A DNA stretch of 64,000 nucleotides from an uncultured Pelagibacteraceae bacterium (GTDB taxonomy: Bacteria; Pseudomonadota; Alphaproteobacteria; Pelagibacterales; Pelagibacteraceae): contig CACGON010000004.1 of NCBI GenBank assembly GCA_902574695.1, forward strand, positions 1 to 64,000. Reading direction: 5' to 3'. Below the pieces are notes generated by a model that was not told the origin of the DNA, made no database searches, and saw only the letters and a program-made list of their open reading frames with translations. Made by a program: the position numbers and the translations under genes. Positions within the stretch are counted from its first letter, which is position 1; each line of letters opens with the position of its first letter. Of this stretch, positions 44,634 to 55,809 are shown piece after piece.

Positions 44634-47291
44634 TTATTTTTTTAATTGTGCTTGAGCTGCTGCAAGTCTTGCAATAGGAACTCTATAAGGTGAACAGGAA
44701 ACATAATTAAGACCTGTGTCTGAGCAAAATTTGATACTTTTTGGATCCCCACCATGCTCTCCACAAATTCCCAATTTAAGTTTTCTATTTTGCTTTCTCC
44801 CTTTTAATGTAGCAATTTCAATTAAATCTCCCACACCTTCATCTATTGATATAAATGGATCAATATCAAATATTCTATTTTCAATATAATCATTTAAAAA
44901 TTTACCACTATCATCCCTGCTGATACCAAATGTAGTTTGCGTTAAATCATTAGTTCCAAAACTAAAAAAGTCAGCATGTTTAGCTATGTCTTTAGCTTTT
45001 ATCGCAGCTCTCGGTAATTCTATCATTGTGCCAACTAAGTAATCTATTTTTGTTTTATTTTCTGTTTTTACTTGATTGGCAACTTTGTTAACTAAATTTT
45101 TCATTATTTCTATTTCAGCTTCAGTTGAAACTAAAGGAATCATGATTTCTGGAATAATTGATTTAATCTTTTTATTCTTGCATTCAATCAGGGCTTCAAA
45201 AATTGCTCTACATTGCATTTCATAAATTTCAGGAAAAGAAATAGCTAATCTACATCCTCTATGCCCCAACATTGGATTATGTTCATGTAACTCGCCTATA
45301 CGTGACTCAATCTCTGAAACCGTTAAGCCAAGGGCATCAGAAACATCTTTTATCTCTTTTTCATTTTTTGGTAAAAACTCATGTAATGGAGGATCCAAAA
45401 GTCTAACTGTGACTGGGAGACCATTCATTATTTTAAATATTTCTATAAAATCTTTCTTTTGATGAGGAAGTAGTTTAGCAAGAGCTTTACTTCTATCATT
45501 TATTGTTTTAGACAATATCATTTCCCTAACAGACATAATTCTGTCTTCGTCAAAAAACATATGCTCTGTTCTGCATAGTCCTATACCTTCTGCCCCAAAG
45601 ACTCTAGCAGTTTTAGTATCTATTGGTGTTTCTGAATTTGTTCTTACTTTAAGTTTTCTAAAACCATCAGCCCAACTCATTAATTTTGAAAAGTCACCTG
45701 ATATTTCTGGTTTTACTGTTTGAACTTCTCCCAATATTATTCTTCCGGAAGAACCATCAATAGTAATTATCTCACCTTCTTTAACTTGAAATTGATCAGT
45801 TTTGAATAATTTATTTTCGTAATCTATGTTAATTTCACTTGATCCAGAAACGCACGGTCTTCCCATACCTCTTGCAACAACCGCTGCATGACTTGTCATT
45901 CCTCCCCTAGACGTTAAAATTCCTTTAGCTGCATGCATTCCATGTATGTCTTCTGGTGATGTTTCAACTCTAACTAAAATAGTATTTTGCATCATACCAT
46001 TAAGTCTTTCGGCCTCTTCTGATGAGAAGACTACCTTTCCACTAACTGCGCCTGGAGATGCAGGTAATCCTTTTGCTATTACTTTTATATCTGTTTTCTC
46101 ATCTAAAGTTGGATGAAGAAGTGTATCCAAAGAGTTTGGATCAATTCTTAAAATAGCTTCTTTTCTGGAAATTAATTTTTCTTTTACCATATCTACTGCA
46201 ATTTTAACTGCTGACTTTGCAGTCCTTTTTCCTGATCTTGTTTGTAACATCCACAATTTTTTATTTTCAACCGTAAATTCAACATCTTGCATGTCTTTAA
46301 AATATTTTTCTAAGGTACGAAGAATTTTTTTTAATTTTTTAAAAATTTCAGGCATTGCCTCTTCCATAGATAATTCTTTAACACCGGCATATGATCTAGC
46401 TTTCTTTGTTAAATATTGCGGAGTTCTTGTGCCAGCAACTACATCCTCTCCCTGCGCATTAATTAAATACTCACCGTAGATTTCATTTTTGCCATTTGCT
46501 GGATTTCTAGTAAAAACTACTCCAGTCGCACAATCATTTCCCATGTTGCCAAAAACCATCGATTGAACATTTACTGCTGTTCCCCATTCAAGCGGAATTT
46601 GATTTATTTTTCTGTAAACCTTGGCTCTATGACTCTCCCATGATAAAAAAACAGCGCTTATAGCACCATACAATTGATCAAATACATTTTGAGGAAATTC
46701 TTTTTTTGTTTTCTCTTTTACAACATTTTTAAAATCTCCAATTAAAGCGTCCCAATCATTTTCGTCAAGGTCAGTATCTAACAATACCCCTTTTGTTAAT
46801 TTATAATTTTCAATTAACTCTTCGAAGTTATAACTATCAACATTTAAAACTACGGTACTATACATCTGTATAAATCTTCTATAACTGTCTTTTGCAAAAC
46901 GCATATTTGAAGTTTTTTTTGCTAATGCAAAAACTGTTTTATCATTTAAACCGAGGTTTAAAATCGTATCCATCATACCGGGCATAGAAACTCTTGCTCC
47001 AGACCTCACAGATACCAATAAAGGATTATTTAAATCTCCAAATTTTTTACCAGACTCTTTTTCAATATTTTTTAGTTCTGCATTAATATCTTTTAATATT
47101 TTCTTATCTAATTTTTTTTTATTCTTATAAAAAATTTCGCAAACTTTTGTGGAAATCGTAAATCCAGGAGGAACTGGTAAACCCATTTTTCCCATTAAAG
47201 CTAGGTTCGCACCTTTGCCCCCTAAAAAGTTTTTAGGATTTTTTATTTTTTTTGTATATTTAGATTTAAAATTTAATACTAGTTTGTTCAC
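44634..47291 (-). CDS. ppdK: Pyruvate, phosphate dikinase
   Basis: PPDK interconverts pyruvate, ATP and Pi with phosphoenolpyruvate, AMP and PPi. This 885-residue protein has the ATP-grasp N-terminal domain (GGKGANLALMGKMGLPVPPGFTI), the phospho-histidine site GGMTSHAAVVARGMGRPCVSG, the C-terminal TIM-barrel FGTNDLTQTTFGISRDD and the catalytic cysteine in GICGEHGGD. It likely serves gluconeogenic or PPi-saving carbon flow. It overlaps the glyS end by 4 bp. Confidence 0.96.
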   Translation of the reverse strand: MNKLVLNFKSKYTKKIKNPKNFLGGKGANLALMGKMGLPVPPGFTISTKVCEIFYKNKKKLDKKILKDINAELKNIEKESGKKFGDLNNPLLVSVRSGARVSMPGMMDTILNLGLNDKTVFALAKKTSNMRFAKDSYRRFIQMYSTVVLNVDSYNFEELIENYKLTKGVLLDTDLDENDWDALIGDFKNVVKEKTKKEFPQNVFDQLYGAISAVFLSWESHRAKVYRKINQIPLEWGTAVNVQSMVFGNMGNDCATGVVFTRNPANGKNEIYGEYLINAQGEDVVAGTRTPQYLTKKARSYAGVKELSMEEAMPEIFKKLKKILRTLEKYFKDMQDVEFTVENKKLWMLQTRSGKRTAKSAVKIAVDMVKEKLISRKEAILRIDPNSLDTLLHPTLDEKTDIKVIAKGLPASPGAVSGKVVFSSEEAERLNGMMQNTILVRVETSPEDIHGMHAAKGILTSRGGMTSHAAVVARGMGRPCVSGSSEINIDYENKLFKTDQFQVKEGEIITIDGSSGRIILGEVQTVKPEISGDFSKLMSWADGFRKLKVRTNSETPIDTKTARVFGAEGIGLCRTEHMFFDEDRIMSVREMILSKTINDRSKALAKLLPHQKKDFIEIFKIMNGLPVTVRLLDPPLHEFLPKNEKEIKDVSDALGLTVSEIESRIGELHEHNPMLGHRGCRLAISFPEIYEMQCRAIFEALIECKNKKIKSIIPEIMIPLVSTEAEIEIMKNLVNKVANQVKTENKTKIDYLVGTMIELPRAAIKAKDIAKHADFFSFGTNDLTQTTFGISRDDSGKFLNDYIENRIFDIDPFISIDEGVGDLIEIATLKGRKQNRKLKLGICGEHGGDPKSIKFCSDTGLNYVSCSPYRVPIARLAAAQAQLKK

Positions 47292-49363
47292 TTCACGCTT
47301 TCAATTTTAGAAAAATTTATATAATTTTCGAACGTTTTACATAACATTTGTATAAGTTCCAAACGATTTTTTCTAATTGATAAATCCTGATCATTCACAA
47401 TAATATTATCAAAAAACTCAAAAACCGGCTTTTTGATAGATGCTAGATTTTTAAGTGTTTCATTATAATCTTCATCATCATCTCGGCTAATGTTTAAAAA
47501 GTATTTTCTTAATTCTTTAATTTTTTTATATAGATTTTTTTCGTACTCACTTTTAAATATTCCTGGATCAGTTGATTCTGAAAGTTTAATTTCTTGTGTT
47601 TTTGTTTCATTCTCTAAGATATTTGATGATCTTTTATAACTTGAAATTACATCTTGGCCTAAATCTAAATTAATAATTTTATTTATCGCAAAAGATTTTC
47701 TAAAAATTTTATTTAAATTATCTATACCAAAGCTTGATAGTCCTGAATTAATAATATCTCCTCTAATATTCTTTTCTTTCATGTAATATTTTAATCTCTC
47801 TAACAAAAAATCAGACAATTCTTTTAAAACTATCTTGCTTTCAAATTTAAAACCTTGATCTTGATAAAGTAACAAAGAATAATTAATTAAATCTTTAATT
47901 TTAAATTCTTTGTTATTTTCTACTATCAATCTAACAATTCCTAATGCTGCTCTTCTTAATGCAAAAGGATCTTTAGAGCTTGTAGGTTTAAATTTAATTC
48001 CAAAAAAACCCACTAAAGTATCTAATTTATCTGTCAAAGATAAAGCTAAACTGAAAGATTTTTTAGGAGTTTTACTTTCAAGTCCACTAGGTAAATAATG
48101 CTCTCTAACCGCTAAAGCTACATCCTTTTCAAAACCCTGCTCCTCTGCAAAATATCCCCCCATTATGCCTTGGAGCTCAGGAAATTCCCCAACTAAATCT
48201 GAAGTTAAATCAACTTTACAAATTGAGCTGGATAGTTCCATTTTCTCCTTACTTATCAACAATTGATCTGAAACAATAGCTCCAAGTTTCCTCATTCTTT
48301 GAATTTTATCAAAATAAGTTCCTAGACCTTTAAAATAATTTACATTTTTTAGCTTAGATATTTGCTTAACAAGGTTTTGAGATTTATTTTTATTCCAGAA
48401 AAACTCTGCATCATTTAACCTTGCCTCTACAACTCTTTCATTGCCAAGCTTTATAAGTCCTTTTTTATCTTCGTTATTTGCAACAACTAAAAATTCATTA
48501 GAAATATTATTTTTATTATCAAAAGTAGGAAAATATTTTTGATGATATTGCATTGTAATAATGAGTATTTCTTTGGGTATTTTTAAAAATTTTCTATCAA
48601 ACTTACATGATAAGATTTTTGGTTGATCAACTAAGTCAGTTACCTCTTGTAAAAGTTTTTCATCAATTTCTATCTTTAAATTCTTTTTATTAGAATGCTT
48701 TATAAGCTCCCCCCTAATAAATTCTTTTCTTTCACTGTGATCAATAATTATTCCACTTTTTTTAAAATAATATGAGTAGTTTTTAAAGTTTTTAAAAGCT
48801 TTTTTTTTATCTTCAAATTCTTTATCCAAAAAAGTACAATTAGAACTCTCAATATGATGAAATTTAAAATCTAGTGTTTTATTTTCAAAAGTCGCTAAAA
48901 TAGATTTTAATGGTCTTCCCCAATTTAGATCGTAATCTGCCCATTTCATTGATTTCTTCCACTGAATATTATTGAGAGCAAAAGGGATATTTTTTACCAA
49001 AAAATCGTGGGTCAAGAATTTTTTCTCTGGTTTTTTATAAAAATAAAATTCTCCTTTTTCTGTCTCTTTCTTAAAAATTTGTTCTTTAGTAAAATTGTTT
49101 GACCTTAAGAATCCTTCAATAGCTTTATCATCTGCCTTTGTGCTGGGACCTCTAACTTCCTCCTCTTTTTCTATAATTTTACTGGGCAGACCTTCGAATA
49201 AAATAATAAGTCTGTTAGGAACAGAATAACTATGACTTTTTTTAAAAAGAATATTTTTATTTTCAAATAATTTAATGAAGTTTTCTAAAAGATTTTGCCT
49301 AGCAAATTTTTGTAAATTTGCAGGAATTTCTTCACTAAAAATCTCTAAAAAAAATTCAGACAT
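47288..49363 (-). CDS. glyS: Glycyl-tRNA synthetase beta subunit
   Basis: This 691-residue protein starts FFLEIFSEEIPANLQKFARQNL and has the characteristic SMKWADYDLNWGRPLKSI and QGIMGGYFAEEQG...REHYLP motifs of GlyS. The beta subunit provides tRNA recognition for the alpha2beta2 enzyme. Its start codon overlaps the glyQ stop by one base, and ppdK follows. Confidence 0.95.
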   Translation of the reverse strand: MSEFFLEIFSEEIPANLQKFARQNLLENFIKLFENKNILFKKSHSYSVPNRLIILFEGLPSKIIEKEEEVRGPSTKADDKAIEGFLRSNNFTKEQIFKKETEKGEFYFYKKPEKKFLTHDFLVKNIPFALNNIQWKKSMKWADYDLNWGRPLKSILATFENKTLDFKFHHIESSNCTFLDKEFEDKKKAFKNFKNYSYYFKKSGIIIDHSERKEFIRGELIKHSNKKNLKIEIDEKLLQEVTDLVDQPKILSCKFDRKFLKIPKEILIITMQYHQKYFPTFDNKNNISNEFLVVANNEDKKGLIKLGNERVVEARLNDAEFFWNKNKSQNLVKQISKLKNVNYFKGLGTYFDKIQRMRKLGAIVSDQLLISKEKMELSSSICKVDLTSDLVGEFPELQGIMGGYFAEEQGFEKDVALAVREHYLPSGLESKTPKKSFSLALSLTDKLDTLVGFFGIKFKPTSSKDPFALRRAALGIVRLIVENNKEFKIKDLINYSLLLYQDQGFKFESKIVLKELSDFLLERLKYYMKEKNIRGDIINSGLSSFGIDNLNKIFRKSFAINKIINLDLGQDVISSYKRSSNILENETKTQEIKLSESTDPGIFKSEYEKNLYKKIKELRKYFLNISRDDDEDYNETLKNLASIKKPVFEFFDNIIVNDQDLSIRKNRLELIQMLCKTFENYINFSKIESVK

Positions 49364-50238
49364 TATTTTGTTTGAGCGCTAATCCAAACTTCAGCTACAC
49401 CTTTGGTAATATCTCTTATCCTCGAAATAAACTCAGCTCTTTGAGCAACGCTTATTACACCTCTTGCATCCAATATATTAAAAACGTGACTAGCTTTTAA
49501 ACACTGATCATAAGCTGGAAGAGATATTTTTTTTTCTGTTAAGCATTTTGCCTCTTGCTCAAGCATATCAAAAATCTTAAATAAATTATCTGTGTTTGCA
49601 TGTTCAAAATTGTAAGCTGAAAACTCTTTTTCTGCTTGATGGAATACATCTCTATATCTAATGCCTTCATTATTCCATTCTAAATCATAAACATTCTTTT
49701 TTTGTTGAGTAAACATACAAATCCTCTCAAGACCATAAGTAAGTTCCACAGAAACTGGTTTGCATTCAAATCCTGCCATTTGTTGAAAATATGTAAATTG
49801 AGTAATTTCCATTCCATCACACCACACCTCCCATCCAAGTCCTGCGGCTCCCAATGTAGGACTTTCCCAGTCATCTTCTACAAATCTAATATCGTGATCT
49901 TTGTAATTTATTCCAATAGTTTTTAGGCTATTTAGATAAAGTTTTTTTATATTTTTTGGTGATGGCTTAATTATAACTTGAAACTGATAATAATGCTGAA
50001 GTCTATTTGGATTTTCTCCATATCTTCCATCTGTTGGTCTTCTTGATGGTTGGACATAAGCTGCTTTCCAATGCTTAGAACCTAAAGATCTTAATGTGGT
50101 AGCTGGATGAAAAGTTCCTGCCCCAACTTCTATGTCATAAGGTTGTAAAATTACACAACCATTCTTACTCCAATATTTCTGAAGATTTAATATAGTATCT
50201 TGAAATGTTTGAAGCTTTGTTTTTTTTTTAGAAACCAT
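49363..50238 (-). CDS. glyQ: Glycyl-tRNA synthetase alpha subunit
   Basis: GlyQ forms the adenylation part of the bacterial glycyl-tRNA synthetase. The 291-residue protein has [58 protein letters not shown] and [20 protein letters not shown], which are highly conserved. It overlaps the end of the S49 peptidase gene by 11 bp. Confidence 0.96.
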   Translation of the reverse strand: MVSKKKTKLQTFQDTILNLQKYWSKNGCVILQPYDIEVGAGTFHPATTLRSLGSKHWKAAYVQPSRRPTDGRYGENPNRLQHYYQFQVIIKPSPKNIKKLYLNSLKTIGINYKDHDIRFVEDDWESPTLGAAGLGWEVWCDGMEITQFTYFQQMAGFECKPVSVELTYGLERICMFTQQKKNVYDLEWNNEGIRYRDVFHQAEKEFSAYNFEHANTDNLFKIFDMLEQEAKCLTEKKISLPAYDQCLKASHVFNILDARGVISVAQRAEFISRIRDITKGVAEVWISAQTK

Positions 50239-51034
50239 ATCTTTGCCAGATAGATCTTTCTTCCATAATACTTATGACTTTGTCGGTATGACTTTCAGAT
50301 GAAAGCTTTCTTGCAAGCCAACCCTTTTGCTTTTCGAATTTTTTAATAATAATATCCTCACCAAATTTTTCTTTTAAAATTTTTTCAGCATTGCCTATAC
50401 CATCAATAAGACCTAACTCTTTTGCTTTTCTGCCTGACCAAAACTCACCTGAAAATAACTCTATTCCAGAATCTTTTTTCAATTTGTTTGACCTACTGTT
50501 TTCTACGACTTCTATGAAATCTTTATGAAGATCTAATTGAATATTTTTTAATCTTTCTATATCTTCTTTTTTTTCTTCTGTAAAAGGATCAAGAGTACTT
50601 TTATTTTTTCCTGCAGTATATACTCTTCTTTGAACACCTATTTTGCTAATCAATTCTGTAAAACCAAAGGATGAATATATTACTCCAATCGAACCAATTA
50701 TTGAACTTTGATTAGCATAAATTTCATCTCCGGAACAAGCGATGAGGTATCCGCCAGAAGCAGCTACATCTTCAGCAAAAATCAATACTTTTTTATTATT
50801 TTTTTGTGCAAGTGATTTAATTTGATCGTGAATCAAATGAGATTGAACAGGAGAACCTCCAGGAGAATTAATTGAAATTGCAACTGCGGGAGCTTTTTTA
50901 ATTGAAAATGCTTTTTTTATTATTTCTTCTTGGCTTGCAAAATCTATTCCTTGCTTAAATTTACCTACATTACCAATTACCCCACTTAATTTGATATGGG
51001 GTATTATTTTTTTTTTTTTGAAAAATGAAAACAT
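50228..51034 (-). CDS. sppA: S49-family peptidase (SppA-like)
   Basis: This 268-residue protein has the S49 core: [13 protein letters not shown] with the oxyanion glycines, [21 protein letters not shown] containing the catalytic serine, and [10 protein letters not shown]. The lysine general base is probably in FTEEKKEDI or the [14 protein letters not shown] region. SppA-type enzymes degrade cleaved signal peptides at the inner membrane. No clear membrane anchor is seen, so it may be soluble. It heads the glyQ-glyS-ppdK run and is divergent from ispB. Confidence 0.85.
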   Translation of the reverse strand: MFSFFKKKKIIPHIKLSGVIGNVGKFKQGIDFASQEEIIKKAFSIKKAPAVAISINSPGGSPVQSHLIHDQIKSLAQKNNKKVLIFAEDVAASGGYLIACSGDEIYANQSSIIGSIGVIYSSFGFTELISKIGVQRRVYTAGKNKSTLDPFTEEKKEDIERLKNIQLDLHKDFIEVVENSRSNKLKKDSGIELFSGEFWSGRKAKELGLIDGIGNAEKILKEKFGEDIIIKKFEKQKGWLARKLSSESHTDKVISIMEERSIWQRYGF

Positions 51035-51143
51035 GCCTATGCTTATAAAATTTATGGCTAAATATAAAGTCTACTAATAGTTGAAGTTTTAGGTGCGTCA
51101 ATTGATAAGTATAATATTGACGGTATTATACTAGTTTGGCTTC

Positions 51144-52157
51144 ATGGGTACGGTTGTACAGTTAAAAAACAGGATAAATAATTCTTACTCTGAACTAAAA
51201 AGCTCAGTTGAAGATAAGTTAGTTTTGGTAGAGGAGAAAATAAAATCAAGATTATCAAGCAAGGTAAATTTGGTTGATGAAATGACAAAGTATCATTTAA
51301 GAACAGGCGGAAAAAGGTTGAGAGCAATGCTTACCCTAGGTTCAGCCAGATTATGTGGATATCAAAAAGGATCTAGAGACGTAAATTTGGCAGCTTGTGT
51401 GGAATTAATCCATGCAGCCACTTTAATGCATGATGATGTAATAGATAACAGCGAAGTAAGAAGAGGAAAAAAAACTTTAAACAAAATTTGGGGAAATCAA
51501 TCATCAATTCTTGTTGGTGATTATTTATTAAGTAGGTGTTTTGAAATGATGGTAGAAGATGGTAATCTTGAAGTTTTAAAACTTTTATCATCAACTTCTG
51601 CAGAAATATCGCAGGGTGAGGTTTTGCAACTACAGCACAAAGGTGAGGTAGACATGTTGGAAGAAACATATCTAAAAATAATTTCTGCAAAAACTGCGTC
51701 ATTATTTGCTGCATCAACAAAAGTAGGTTCAATATTGGCGAATAAAGATAATAAAATCAAAGATGCTTTAAACTTTTATGGAAAAAATTTAGGTCTAACT
51801 TTTCAAATAGCAGATGACACTTTAGATTATAATTCAGACCTAAAATTTTTTGGAAAAGAGTTGGGAAATGATTTTTATGAAGGAAAAGTTACGTTACCAA
51901 TTATATTGCTATATCAAAAAGTAGATGCCAATGAAAAATATAATATTAAAAAGATATTTGAAAAAAAATATAGAAATAGCGATGAATTAGAATTTATCTT
52001 AAATTTAATAAAGAAAAAAAATATTATTAGTGATTGTTATCACAAAGCTGAATATTTTATTAATCTTGCATCAAATTCCTTAAGTATTTTTGATGAATCT
52101 AAAGAAAAAGATATTTTTAAAAAATTAACTTCCTTTAGTTTGGAAAGAAATTTTTAA
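51144..52157 (+). CDS. ispB: Polyprenyl diphosphate synthase (octaprenyl/decaprenyl type)
   Basis: This 337-residue trans-prenyltransferase has the first aspartate-rich motif HAATLMHDDVIDNSEVRRGK and the second FQIADDTLDYNSD, with the GGKRLRAML diphosphate-binding segment before them. Long-chain forms supply the quinone side chain. The size and motif context fit the ispB/ubiquinone group. It is convergent with pdxH (4-bp overlap). Confidence 0.88.
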   Translation: MGTVVQLKNRINNSYSELKSSVEDKLVLVEEKIKSRLSSKVNLVDEMTKYHLRTGGKRLRAMLTLGSARLCGYQKGSRDVNLAACVELIHAATLMHDDVIDNSEVRRGKKTLNKIWGNQSSILVGDYLLSRCFEMMVEDGNLEVLKLLSSTSAEISQGEVLQLQHKGEVDMLEETYLKIISAKTASLFAASTKVGSILANKDNKIKDALNFYGKNLGLTFQIADDTLDYNSDLKFFGKELGNDFYEGKVTLPIILLYQKVDANEKYNIKKIFEKKYRNSDELEFILNLIKKKNIISDCYHKAEYFINLASNSLSIFDESKEKDIFKKLTSFSLERNF

Positions 52158-52780
52158 GGGCTTAATAGATTTCTTATCCAATCGCCATTAGAAGACTGAG
52201 AGTATTTTAATCTTTGATGAATTCTGTTTTCCCCATCAAGCCAAAATTCAATTTCTGTTGGATTAAGCTTCCATCCTGACCAATGCTTTGGTCTTGGAAC
52301 GCTATGCTCCTCAGGATATTTTTTTTTAAAATCGTCAATTGATTTCATTAACTCATCTCTGTTTTTAAGGATAGTACTTTGCTTTGATGCCCAAGCTCCA
52401 ATCCTGCTTCCATATGATCTTGAATTATAATAGGTGTCGGCATCTAAGTCAGGAACATTATCTAATGTTCCAATTATTCTGATTTGTCTTAAAAGACTTT
52501 TCCAATGAAAACACATCGACCCATGTGGATTTTCCTTTATGTCATTACTTTTCTTGCTATTAAGATTTGTATAAAAAATAAAACTATTTTCAGTAATATC
52601 TTTTAGAAGTACCATTCTAACTGATGGAATACCACTTTTTGTACTTGTGGCAAGCGCAAGGGCATTTGGATCATTAATTTCAGTTTTTTTCGCTTCATTA
52701 AACCATTCTCTAAATAGTTTAATGGGATTATCATAGTCCTTGAAGCAATAATCCAGCCCTAATGAGTTTTTTTCATTCAT
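52154..52780 (-). CDS. pdxH: Pyridoxamine 5'-phosphate oxidase
   Basis: PdxH makes pyridoxal 5'-phosphate with FMN. This 208-residue protein has the conserved [54 protein letters not shown] and the C-terminal [12 protein letters not shown] and HQRL...W motifs. It is divergent from aroC and ends in a 4-bp overlap with ispB. Confidence 0.94.
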   Translation of the reverse strand: MNEKNSLGLDYCFKDYDNPIKLFREWFNEAKKTEINDPNALALATSTKSGIPSVRMVLLKDITENSFIFYTNLNSKKSNDIKENPHGSMCFHWKSLLRQIRIIGTLDNVPDLDADTYYNSRSYGSRIGAWASKQSTILKNRDELMKSIDDFKKKYPEEHSVPRPKHWSGWKLNPTEIEFWLDGENRIHQRLKYSQSSNGDWIRNLLSP

Positions 52781-52800
52781 AATTTTAACAAAATAACTTA

Positions 52801-52806
52801 TATAAT
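52801..52806 (+). promoter_or_regulatory. Consensus -10 element for a possible leaderless aroC transcript
   Basis: A perfect TATAAT ends 8 bp before the aroC ATG at 52814. A start about seven bases downstream would fall on or beside the ATG, so the mRNA would have little or no leader. No clear -35 is visible at the expected distance, and there is no ribosome-binding site. Confidence 0.4.
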
Positions 52807-52813
52807 ATATTTA

Positions 52814-53899
52814 ATGTCATTTAATACATTTGGAAAGATATTTCGCTTCACAACTTGGGGAGAATCTCATGGGCCAGCAATTGGCTGTGTTGTAGATGGG
52901 TGTCCACCCAATATTGCAATCTCTGAAAGAGATATACAGATAGAGCTGAACAAAAGAAGACCTGGTCAATCAAAGTTCACCACTCAAAGAAAAGAAGATG
53001 ATAAAGTAAATATTTTATCTGGGGTTTTTGAGGGAAAAACAACTGGGACTCCTATATCTATGATCATTTATAATAAAGATATGAAGTCTAGGGATTACGA
53101 GACAATTAAGAATAAATTTAGACCAGGGCATGCTGATTATACATATTTTAAAAAATATGGAATAAGAGATTATAGAGGTGGTGGTAGGCAGTCTGCAAGG
53201 GAAACTGCTGCAAGAGTTGCAGCAGGCGCAATTGCAAAAAAAGTTTTAGAAAAAAAGATAGGATTAAAATACAAAGTAATAGGCGCAGTAACACAGCTCG
53301 GTATTCTTGGCTGTGACATTAGTAATTGGAATGATAAATTTATTTCAAGGAATCCCTTTTTTTGTCCAGATAAGAAAATTTTAAAACTTTGGGAAAAATA
53401 CTTATTAAGTATCAGAAAAGCTGGCTCATCATGCGGTGCAGTTATTGAACTTAGAGCTAAAGGTATTCCATTGGGGCTTGGTGCGCCTATATACTCAAAA
53501 TTAGATATGGATCTAGCCGCTGCAATGATGAGTATAAATGCTGTTAAAGGAGTGAATGTAGGGTCTGGGATGAATTCGGCCCAATTGACTGGGGAACAAA
53601 ACTCTGATGAAATATTTCAAACAAGAAAATCTACAAAATTTAAATCAAATAATGCAGGCGGAATACTTGGTGGAATATCTACAGGACAAGAAATAATTAT
53701 TTCTTTTGCAGTGAAACCTACATCATCAATACTTAAATCAAGAAAAACTATTGATAAATTTGGAAAAAATACTTCAATTTCTGTAAAAGGTAGACACGAT
53801 CCATGTGTAGGAATTAGAGCAGTTCCAATTGGTGAGGCTATGATGCATTGCGTTATTCTAGACCACTATTTAATGAATGTTGCTCAATGTTCAGCTTAA
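52814..53899 (+). CDS. aroC: Chorismate synthase
   Basis: AroC eliminates phosphate from EPSP to form chorismate using reduced FMN. The protein has [57 protein letters not shown] and [18 protein letters not shown], the four family signatures. At 361 residues it is full length. It ends in a 4-bp overlap with the convergent dxs gene. Confidence 0.96.
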   Translation: MSFNTFGKIFRFTTWGESHGPAIGCVVDGCPPNIAISERDIQIELNKRRPGQSKFTTQRKEDDKVNILSGVFEGKTTGTPISMIIYNKDMKSRDYETIKNKFRPGHADYTYFKKYGIRDYRGGGRQSARETAARVAAGAIAKKVLEKKIGLKYKVIGAVTQLGILGCDISNWNDKFISRNPFFCPDKKILKLWEKYLLSIRKAGSSCGAVIELRAKGIPLGLGAPIYSKLDMDLAAAMMSINAVKGVNVGSGMNSAQLTGEQNSDEIFQTRKSTKFKSNNAGGILGGISTGQEIIISFAVKPTSSILKSRKTIDKFGKNTSISVKGRHDPCVGIRAVPIGEAMMHCVILDHYLMNVAQCSA

Positions 53900-55809
53900 T
53901 TTGTTTTTTTAATTACGACTTTTGAATTCAATGTATCAAAAACTTTATTTTCTATATTTTGTGCATCTAGACCAGCAACTTTATACATCAAATCTGGTTT
54001 ATCGTGATCGATAAATATGTCTGGTAATGTCATTGATCTAAATTTTAAACCACTATCAAGTAAATTTTTTTCCGATAAAAAATGAGATAAGTGAGATCCA
54101 AAACCCCCTATAGATCCTTCCTCGATAGTTATTATAGCTTCATGATCAGTTGCTAGCTGCCAAAAGAGATTTTCATCTAAAGGTTTTGCGAATCTGGCAT
54201 CTATAATTGAAGGATTAACTCCTTTTTTTGATAAATTATTATAGGCAAGTAAGCACTCATTTAATCTACCGCCAAAATTTATAATTGCAACTTTTTTTCC
54301 CTCTTTGATAACCCTAGCTTTTCCAATTTCTATTTTTTCATCAATAGAAGGCAACTTAACCCCTAAACCGTTACCTCTGGGATATCTAAACGCAGAAGGT
54401 CTATCATTTATATCTATGGATGTATTTATCATTTTAACAAGTTCTGCCTCATCACTAGCTGCCATGACCACAAAATTTGGCAAGGTTGAAAGATATGTTG
54501 TATCAAATGATCCTGCATGAGTTGGTCCATCTGCTCCAACGAGACCCGCTCTATCGATTGCAAAACGCACAGGTAAATTTTGTATAGCGACATCATGGAC
54601 GACTTGATCATATGCTCTTTGTAAAAAAGTAGAATAAATCGCTGCATAGGGTTTATAACCCTCTGTTGAAAGCCCAGCTGCAAAAGTAACTGCATGCTGT
54701 TCCGCGATACCAACATCGAACATTCTTGCAGGAAACTTTGATCCAAATAAATCCATTCCTGTGCCAGATGGCATAGCTGCGGTAATTCCAATAATCTTAC
54801 TATCTTTTTCTGCATGTTTTATTAAAGTATTTGCAAAAACCTTAGTATACGAGGGCGCAGCTGACTCAGATTTTTCTTGAACACCAGTATTAATATTAAA
54901 CTTCGATACTCCATGAAATTTATCTTTAGATTTTTCTGCAAATTTATAGCCTTTGCCTTTTTCAGTTTTGATATGAATCATAATAGGACCTTCATAATTG
55001 ACTTCTTTTGCATTTTTTAACACAGATATTAGAGCGTCTATATCATGTCCATCAATTGGACCCATGTAGTAAAAACCCATAGAATTAAATAAGGTTCCAC
55101 CTGTCATAGCGGATCTTAAAAAATCCTCGGCTTTACCAGCTTTTTTAGAAAATCTTTTTGAAAATGCTGAGATTATTAATTTAATTGTTTCCCTGAAACT
55201 AAAATATAATTTTCCAGATAAAATCTTTGCAAGATATGCTCTCATTGCGCCTACTGGTTTAGCAATAGACATGTCATTATCATTTAAAATAACAATCATT
55301 TTAGTTTTACTTGAACCAGCATTATTCATAGCCTCATAAGCCATTCCAGCACTTATCGCACCATCGCCAATTACGGCAATTACGTTGTCTGTTTTATTTG
55401 AAAGTTTGTTTGCTACCGCAATACCTAAAGCTGAAGATATTGACGTTGAGCTGTGAGCTGCACCAAAAGGATCGTATTCACTTTCAGATCTTTTTGTGAA
55501 TCCAGATAACCCTCCTCCTTTTCTTAAAGTTCTAATTCTATCTTTTCTTCCAGTTAAAATTTTATGAGGATATGCTTGATGTCCAACATCCCATATTAAC
55601 TTATCACTTGGAGTATTAAATATATAATGCAATGCAACAGTTAACTCTACAACACCTAAGCCAGCACCTAAATGTCCCCCGGTTTCGGATACTGCATCGA
55701 TCAATTCATCCCTGACATCTTGAGCTAAAAGTTTAAGTTCTGATTGTGATAATTTTTTAATGTCAGCAGGAAATTTTATATCGTTTAAAAATTTATATTT
55801 TTTAATCAT
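53896..55809 (-). CDS. dxs: 1-deoxy-D-xylulose-5-phosphate synthase
   Basis: Dxs is the first enzyme of the MEP isoprenoid pathway, condensing pyruvate and glyceraldehyde-3-phosphate with thiamine diphosphate. The 637-residue protein has [15 protein letters not shown], the ThDP motif [18 protein letters not shown], and [18 protein letters not shown] with the catalytic glutamate. It overlaps the ispA-type gene by 4 bp, linking precursor synthesis with prenyl chain synthesis. Confidence 0.96.
   Translation of the reverse strand: MIKKYKFLNDIKFPADIKKLSQSELKLLAQDVRDELIDAVSETGGHLGAGLGVVELTVALHYIFNTPSDKLIWDVGHQAYPHKILTGRKDRIRTLRKGGGLSGFTKRSESEYDPFGAAHSSTSISSALGIAVANKLSNKTDNVIAVIGDGAISAGMAYEAMNNAGSSKTKMIVILNDNDMSIAKPVGAMRAYLAKILSGKLYFSFRETIKLIISAFSKRFSKKAGKAEDFLRSAMTGGTLFNSMGFYYMGPIDGHDIDALISVLKNAKEVNYEGPIMIHIKTEKGKGYKFAEKSKDKFHGVSKFNINTGVQEKSESAAPSYTKVFANTLIKHAEKDSKIIGITAAMPSGTGMDLFGSKFPARMFDVGIAEQHAVTFAAGLSTEGYKPYAAIYSTFLQRAYDQVVHDVAIQNLPVRFAIDRAGLVGADGPTHAGSFDTTYLSTLPNFVVMAASDEAELVKMINTSIDINDRPSAFRYPRGNGLGVKLPSIDEKIEIGKARVIKEGKKVAIINFGGRLNECLLAYNNLSKKGVNPSIIDARFAKPLDENLFWQLATDHEAIITIEEGSIGGFGSHLSHFLSEKNLLDSGLKFRSMTLPDIFIDHDKPDLMYKVAGLDAQNIENKVFDTLNSKVVIKKTN

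Noticed and set aside
51373-51760. Two minus-strand ORFs (119 and 79 residues) inside ispB
   Set aside because: They mirror the ispB coding sequence and show no start signals or family motifs.
54429-54815. 128-residue ORF inside dxs on the same strand
   Set aside because: Out-of-frame shadow of dxs, composed of low-information residues.
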